Below, piece by piece: positions 59,653 through 64,000 of a stretch of DNA of 64,000 bases. How positions within the stretch are numbered: the stretch's first letter is position 1; every line of letters starts with the position of its first letter. Origin of the DNA: CADEEN01 sp963751775 (GTDB taxonomy: Bacteria; Pseudomonadota; Gammaproteobacteria; Burkholderiales; Burkholderiaceae_C); the NCBI GenBank assembly GCA_963751775.1, contig CAVVVW010000028.1, positions 1-64,000 on the forward strand, given 5' to 3'. A model generated the notes under the pieces. That model made no database searches. It was not told the DNA's origin and saw only the letters and a program-made list of their open reading frames with translations. A program made the position numbers and the translations under genes.

Positions 59653-60972
59653 TCAGTCCAGGCAATGCCCTGGGCGATGGCGTCGACCTGCAGCGCGGCG
59701 CCGATCCATGCCGCGGCCGCAAACAGCAAGTCGTCGTCATTCGGCCTTGCGATCAGCTGCAGCCCCAGCGGCAGCCCGGCGTCGTCGAGGCCGCCCGGCA
59801 GCGCGATGCAGGGGCAGCCGAGCAGTTGCCAGGGCCGGTTGAACAGCGGATCGCCGGTGCTTGCAAAGCCGCGCGGCGCCGCACCGGGCGCCGCGGGCGT
59901 GATCAATACGTCGGCGCCCGCGAACAGGGTCTCGATGGCATCGCTCGCCGCCCGCCCGCAAGCGATCGCCGCGCCGTAGGCCGCGGCATCGACGCCAGCC
60001 GCCTGGTCGAGGAATGTCGCCAGCGCGGGTGACAACAGGCCACGCCGGTATTGCAGCTCGGGCGCCAGCGCCCTGGCCGTCTCGAACTGCTGCACGACGC
60101 GCTGGGCGTCGAACAAGGCGTCGAACGCGCTCGGCAGGACGGCATCGCGCACGACGGCCCCCGCCGTCGAAAGGCGCTGCGCGCTGGCATCGATCATCGC
60201 CGTCATCGCGACCGACAAGGCCCGCGGCCGCGAAGTGAGCGTGACGCCGACGCGCGGCGCAAACGCCTGCGTGCTCGGCAACGGCGCATCGCCGCGGCCG
60301 CTCAACACCTGCGCCAGCAGGGCCGCGTCATCGACACTTCGCGCCAGCACGCCGACCTCGTCGAGCGTGTCGGAGTTCGGCTTCACGCCCGCGCGCGAGA
60401 TGCGCCGCGGCGAGGGCTTGTAGCCGACGATGCCGCAGAAGGCCGCCGGGCGGATGACCGAGCCCGCCGTCTGCGTGCCCAGCGCCAGCGGTGCGAGGCC
60501 GGCGGCGACCACGGCGGCCGACCCGCTCGACGAGCCGCCGGGCGTGTGCCCGAGGTGGTGCGGATTGCGCGTCGCCGCGGGGACCATGTTGGCGAACTCT
60601 GTCGCCACCGTCTTGCCCAGCACCCACGCGCCTGCCGCGCGCGCCAGGGCGACGCAGGCGGCATCGACGGCGGGCACATGGCCGGCGTAGATCGGCGAGC
60701 CGTACGCGGTGGGCTGGCCCGCGGTGTCGATGTTGTCCTTGACCGCGATCGGCAAGCCATGCAGCGCACCGCCGCGTGCGCCGCCGTCCAGCGCGTGCGC
60801 CCGCTGCCGCACTGCGTCGGCATCGAAGCTGGCCCAGGCCCGCAATTGCGGCTCGAGTGCGGCGCTGCGCTCGATCAAGGCCTCGGGCCAGCGCGGCCGT
60901 TGTCAGCTCGCGCGCGGCCAGCGCCCGCACGAGGCGCACTGCGCTCCAGCGGTGCAGCGGCTCGGCGCTCAC
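59653..60972 (-). CDS. Amidase signature family enzyme (frameshifts at both ends)
   Basis: About 440 residues. The Ser-cisSer-Lys triad is visible: Lys in PIAVKDNID, the cis-Ser in GGSSSGSAA and the nucleophile Ser in GTQTAGSVIRPA. The N-terminus (GTG start, SAEPLHRWSAVRLVRALAAR) lies in a different frame, joining near 60895. The stop TGA at 59655-59653 is one base out of frame with IAQGIAWT in the raw sequence. It overlaps the upstream aminotransferase by 4 bases (GTGA). The substrate is unknown; it converges with mtrB. Confidence 0.87.
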
Positions 60973-62202
60973 GATACGGGCATGGCCGCGCGCTGCGGTT
61001 GCGCGGCGAAGAAGTCCATCGCCGCCTGCACGCCGCTGCCGGCCAGCGCCACGCCCGACAGCTTGAGGCCCATCTCGCAACCGGCCAGCGTGGCCAGCAG
61101 CGTGAGGTCGTTGCTGTCGCCGAGGTGGCCGATGCGAAACATGCGGCCGCGGATCTTGCCCAGGCCGGTGCCCAGCGAGAGATCGAAGCGCTCGTGGATC
61201 GTGCGCCGCACGCGGTCGGCATCGATGCCGGCGGGCAGCACCACGCCGGTGAGCACCGGTGAGTGAACCGCCGGGTCGACGCACTGGGTCTCCAGGCCCC
61301 AGGCACGCACGGCCGCACGCACGCCCTCGGCCCAGCGCAGGTGGCGGGCGAAGACGGCGTCCAGGCCTTCCTCGTGCAGCATCTGCAGCGACTCGGCCAG
61401 GCCATAGAGCAGGTTGGTGTTGGGCGTGCTCGGCCAGTAGCCGCCCTTGTTGCTCTCGATGATCTCGTCCCAGGCCCAGTAGGCCTTGGGCAAGCTCGCC
61501 GTTCGGCTGGCGGCGATGGCCTTGGGCGACAGCGCGTTGAAGCTGATGCCGGGCGGCAGCATCAAGCCCTTTTGCGAGCCGCTGATGCTCACGTCGACGC
61601 CCCAGGCGTCGTGCCGGTAGTCGGCGCAGGCCAGGCCGGAAATGGTGTCGACCATCAGCAGCGCCGGGTGCCTGGCGGCATCGATGGCGCGGCGCACCGC
61701 CGCGATGTCGGAAGTGACCCCGGTCGAGGTCTCGTTGTGCACCACGCAGACGGCCTTGATCCGGTGCCCGCCGTCGGCGCGCAGGCGCTCCTCGATCAGC
61801 CCGGCCTGCACGCCGCGCCGCCAGCCGTTGGGCAGGCCCGCCGCGTCGGTGCCGGGCAGGGCCAGGAACTCGGGCGCGAGGCCGAGCCGCAATGCGAGCT
61901 TGTGCCACAGCGAGGCGAAATGCCCGGTCTCGAACATCAGCACCGCGTCGCCGGGCGACAGGGTATTGGCCAGCGCGGCCTCCCAGGCCCCGGTGCCCGA
62001 AGCCGGGTAGATGATGACCGGGTGCTGGGTCTGGAACACGCGCTGCAGGCCGGCCAGCACCTGCAGGCCCGAGGGCCCCGAACTCGGGCCCGCGGTGGTC
62101 TATCGTGGGCAGGCTGATGGCGCGCAGGATGCGGTCGGGCACCGGGCTCGGCCCCGGGATCTGCAGGAAATGGCGGCCACTGGCATGGGAGTTCAGCTTC
62201 AT
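60969..62202 (-). CDS. Class V aminotransferase, serine/alanine-glyoxylate type (one frameshift)
   Basis: About 410 residues. Starts MKLNSHASGRHFLQIPGPSP; the frame changes near 62080. PLP-binding features are SGTGAWEAA, HNETSTGV, DTISGLACADY and the Schiff-base Lys in SGSQKGLMLPPG. It transfers amino groups between serine or alanine and glyoxylate. The divergent neighbour is an FAD-linked 2-hydroxyacid-type oxidase, consistent with glycolate/glyoxylate metabolism. Confidence 0.9.
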
Positions 62203-62250
62203 GTGCGCTCCATCAATTCGGCGTAGTTTTGCATACAGAATCGGCCCACG

Positions 62251-64000
62251 ATGACAGCCACCGCCACGACCACAGCGCAGGCCAATGGCGAGGCCCGCGA
62301 ACTGGCGCGCCGCCTGGCGCGCGAGACCGAAGGCGAAGTCCTGTTCGACGCCGGCTCGCGCGGGCGCTACGCCACCGACGCGTCGATCTACCAGATCATG
62401 CCGCTGGGCGTGTTCGTGCCCAGGACGGCACGCGACGTGGCGCTGGCGATCGACATCGCACGCGACGCGCAGGTGCCGCTGTTGCCACGCGGCGGCGGCA
62501 GCTCGCAATGCGGGCAGACCACCGGCGCGGCGCTGGTCATCGACACCAGCAAGCACCTGCGCAGCGTGCTCGGCTTCGATGCCGACGGCGATGACCGTCG
62601 ACGTCGAGCCCGGCATCGTGCTCGACGATCTGAACGCCTGGCTCAAGCCGCACGGCCTGTGGTTCCCGGTCGATGTGTCGACCAGCGCGCAGGCCACGCT
62701 CGGTGGCATGGCCGGCAACAACTCGTGCGGCTCGCGCAGCATCGCCTACGGCAACATGGTGCACAACGTGGCCGGCATCCAGGCCTGGCTGGCCGACGGC
62801 CGGCTGCTGTCGTTCGGGCCGGTGTCCGGGCTGGGTTCGCGCAGGAGCGCGAAATCGCCGACTTCGTGCGCGATCTGGCCGCCGAGCAGCGCAGCGAGAT
62901 CGAGGCGCGCTGGCCCAAGGTGATGCGCCGCGTCGGCGGCTACAACCTCGACATCTTCCAGCCGCAAAGCGAGCGGCCCTACACCGATGATGGCAGCGTC
63001 AATCTGGCGCACCTGCTGGTCGGTGCCGAAGGCACGCTGGCGTTCACGCGCAGTCTGCACGCTGCGCTTGAGCCGCCTGCCGCGCGCCAAGGTGCTGGGC
63101 GTGGTGAACTTCCCGAGCTTTCACGCCGCGATGGACGCGGCGCAGCACATCGTCACGCTGGGCCCGAGCGCGGTCGAGCTGGTCGACCGCACGATGATCG
63201 AGCTGTCGCGCGCCAACCCGGCGTTCCGCGCGACCATCGACGCGGCGCTGATCGGCGAGCCGGCGGCGATCCTGCTGGTCGAATTCAGCGGCGACGACAA
63301 GGGCGCGCTGCTGCGCCAGTTGCGCTCGCTGGTCGAGCTGGTGGCCGACACCCTGCACCTGCCCGGCAGCGTCGTCGAGATGAGCGACGAGGCGCCGCAA
63401 AAGGCGCTGTGGGAGGTGCGCAAGGCCGGCCTCAACATCATGATGAGCCTGAAGGGCGACGGCAAGCCGGTCAGCTTCATCGAAGACTGCGCCGTGCCGC
63501 TGCAACACCTGGCCGAATACACCGACGCCCTGACCGAGGTCTTCACCCGCCACGGCACGCGCGGCACCTGGTACGCGCATGCCTCGGTCGGCACGCTGCA
63601 CGTGCGGCCGATCCTCGACATGCGGCGCGACGGCGCGACCAAGATGCGCGCCATCGCCGACGAAGCCGCGGCGCTGGTGCGCAAGTTCAAGGGCGCGTAC
63701 AGCGGCGAGCATGGCGACGGCCTGTGCCGCGGCGAGTGGATCGCGTGGCAGTTCGGGCCGCGCATCGACGCGGCCTTTCGCGCCATCAAGCACAAGCTCG
63801 ATCCCGGCAACCTGATGAACCCGGGCAAGATCGTCGACCCGCCGAAGATGGACGACGCCTCGTTGTTCCGTTATGCGCCCGGCTACCGGACGATCACGCT
63901 GACGCCGGCCTTCGACTGGTCGCCATGGAACGTGCAGAACGATCCGGCGACCGAAACGACGACGGCCCCGGGCAGCGGCGGCGACACCGACCGGCGGCCT
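62251..64000 (+). CDS. FAD-linked oxidase (GlcD/D-2-hydroxyacid dehydrogenase type), cut by window end, frameshifted
   Basis: At least 580 residues. The FAD-binding PCMH domain begins ARELARRLARETEGEVLFDA, with PLLPRGGGSSQCGQTTGAAL and STSAQATLGGMAGNNSCGSR. The C-terminal oxidase domain has YAHASVGTLHVRP, GEHGDGL and LMNPGKIVDPPKMDD. Members with this ending usually continue into a C-terminal Fe-S (GlpC-like) domain, which would lie beyond the window. Frame changes lie near 62590, 62840 and 63070. It is divergent from the aminotransferase with 48 bases between starts. Confidence 0.87.
   Translation, partial: MTATATTTAQANGEARELARRLARETEGEVLFDAGSRGRYATDASIYQIMPLGVFVPRTARDVALAIDIARDAQVPLLPRGGGSSQCGQTTGAALVIDTSKHLRSVLGFDADGDDRRRRARHRARRSERLAQAARPVVPGRCVDQRAGHARWHGRQQLVRLAQHRLRQHGAQRGRHPGLAGRRPAAVVRAGVRAGFAQEREIADFVRDLAAEQRSEIEARWPKVMRRVGGYNLDIFQPQSERPYTDDGSVNLAHLLVGAEGTLAFTRSLHAALEPPAARQGAGRGELPELSRRDGRGAAHRHAGPERGRAGRPHDDRAVARQPGVPRDHRRGADRRAGGDPAGRIQRRRQGRAAAPVALAGRAGGRHPAPARQRRRDERRGAAKGAVGGAQGRPQHHDEPEGRRQAGQLHRRLRRAAATPGRIHRRPDRGLHPPRHARHLVRACLGRHAARAADPRHAARRRDQDARHRRRSRGAGAQVQGRVQRRAWRRPVPRRVDRVAVRAAHRRGLSRHQAQARSRQPDEPGQDRRPAEDGRRLVVPLCARLPDDHADAGLRLVAMERAERSGDRNDDGPGQRRRHRPAA

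Overview
The window is a 64 kb, very GC-rich stretch of a betaproteobacterial chromosome, most likely order Burkholderiales. This rests on the housekeeping gene order (ftsY / miaB / hemA-prfA-prmC-grxD-ubiX / proS / rppH-proB-obgE-rpmA-rplU-ispB / pilBCD-coaE-zapD / groESL / engB-cytochrome c4), a GC-rich palindromic intergenic repeat at 39439-39520 of a kind I recall from that order, and the protein sequences themselves. I cannot name the species. About 40 single-base-type frame changes are spread through clearly functional, often essential genes, so the sequence looks like an unpolished long-read assembly. Genes interrupted this way are given as one CDS spanning the frames.

Layout: 1-24 kb is core genome. 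It covers protein targeting (ftsY), tRNA-Met(CAT), tRNA modification (miaB), the heme pathway entry enzyme (hemA), translation termination (prfA, prmC), glutaredoxin, ubiX, a lytic transglycosylase, proS, rppH, proB, obgE, ribosomal proteins L27 and L21, ispB, tRNA-Pro(CGG), type IV pilus assembly genes pilB-pilC-pilD, coaE, zapD, and the CIRCE-controlled groESL operon. From 24 to 29.6 kb follow a small hypothetical gene, an alpha/beta hydrolase, engB, a diheme cytochrome c4, a hemerythrin-like protein, a SirB2-type membrane protein and a TonB-dependent receptor.

29.6-59.6 kb is a continuous respiratory island with about 40 CXXCH heme sites. First comes a nitrite-reduction block: nirS (cytochrome cd1), a heme-binding EB_dh-like cytochrome, a cupredoxin, nirF, a C-terminal scrap of a second nirS, a c551-like cytochrome (nirM-like), and a Crp/Fnr (Dnr-like) regulator. 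Next, 37.0-46.7 kb holds a tightly packed operon. It encodes a one-helix peptide, a CuA subunit II, a B-family heme-copper subunit I whose active-site Tyr is replaced by Gln (a candidate nitric oxide reductase), ctaB, SCO/SenC, a cytochrome b-ferredoxin-MvhD fusion, a membrane-anchored unknown protein, a second very divergent heme-copper subunit I with His-Asp where His-His is expected, and a cytochrome b-[2Fe-2S]-flavin reductase fusion. Heme A synthase (ctaA) is divergent from it. Finally, 46.7-59.6 kb encodes a monoheme cytochrome, a NapC/CymA-type tetraheme quinol dehydrogenase, two decaheme OmcA/MtrC-type lipoproteins, two secreted helix-hairpin-helix proteins, a secreted OB-fold protein, a decaheme MtrA and an MtrB-type porin: a complete outer-membrane electron conduit.

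FNR/Dnr-like boxes (TTGAT-N4-RTCAA type) occur before nirS and the TonB receptor, before the regulator, before the 46.8 kb cytochrome and before both decaheme genes, so the island is plausibly one oxygen/NO-responsive regulon. Working model (inference): nitrite is reduced to NO by NirS and then to N2O by one or both unusual heme-copper enzymes. Electrons come from quinol, NAD(P)H or ferredoxin through the cytochrome b fusions, or are exchanged with extracellular Fe or solids through NapC-MtrAB-OmcA. No norCB, nosZ or nar/nap catalytic genes are visible here.

59.6-64 kb returns to metabolism: an amidase, a serine/alanine-glyoxylate-type aminotransferase, and a divergent FAD-linked oxidase cut by the window edge.
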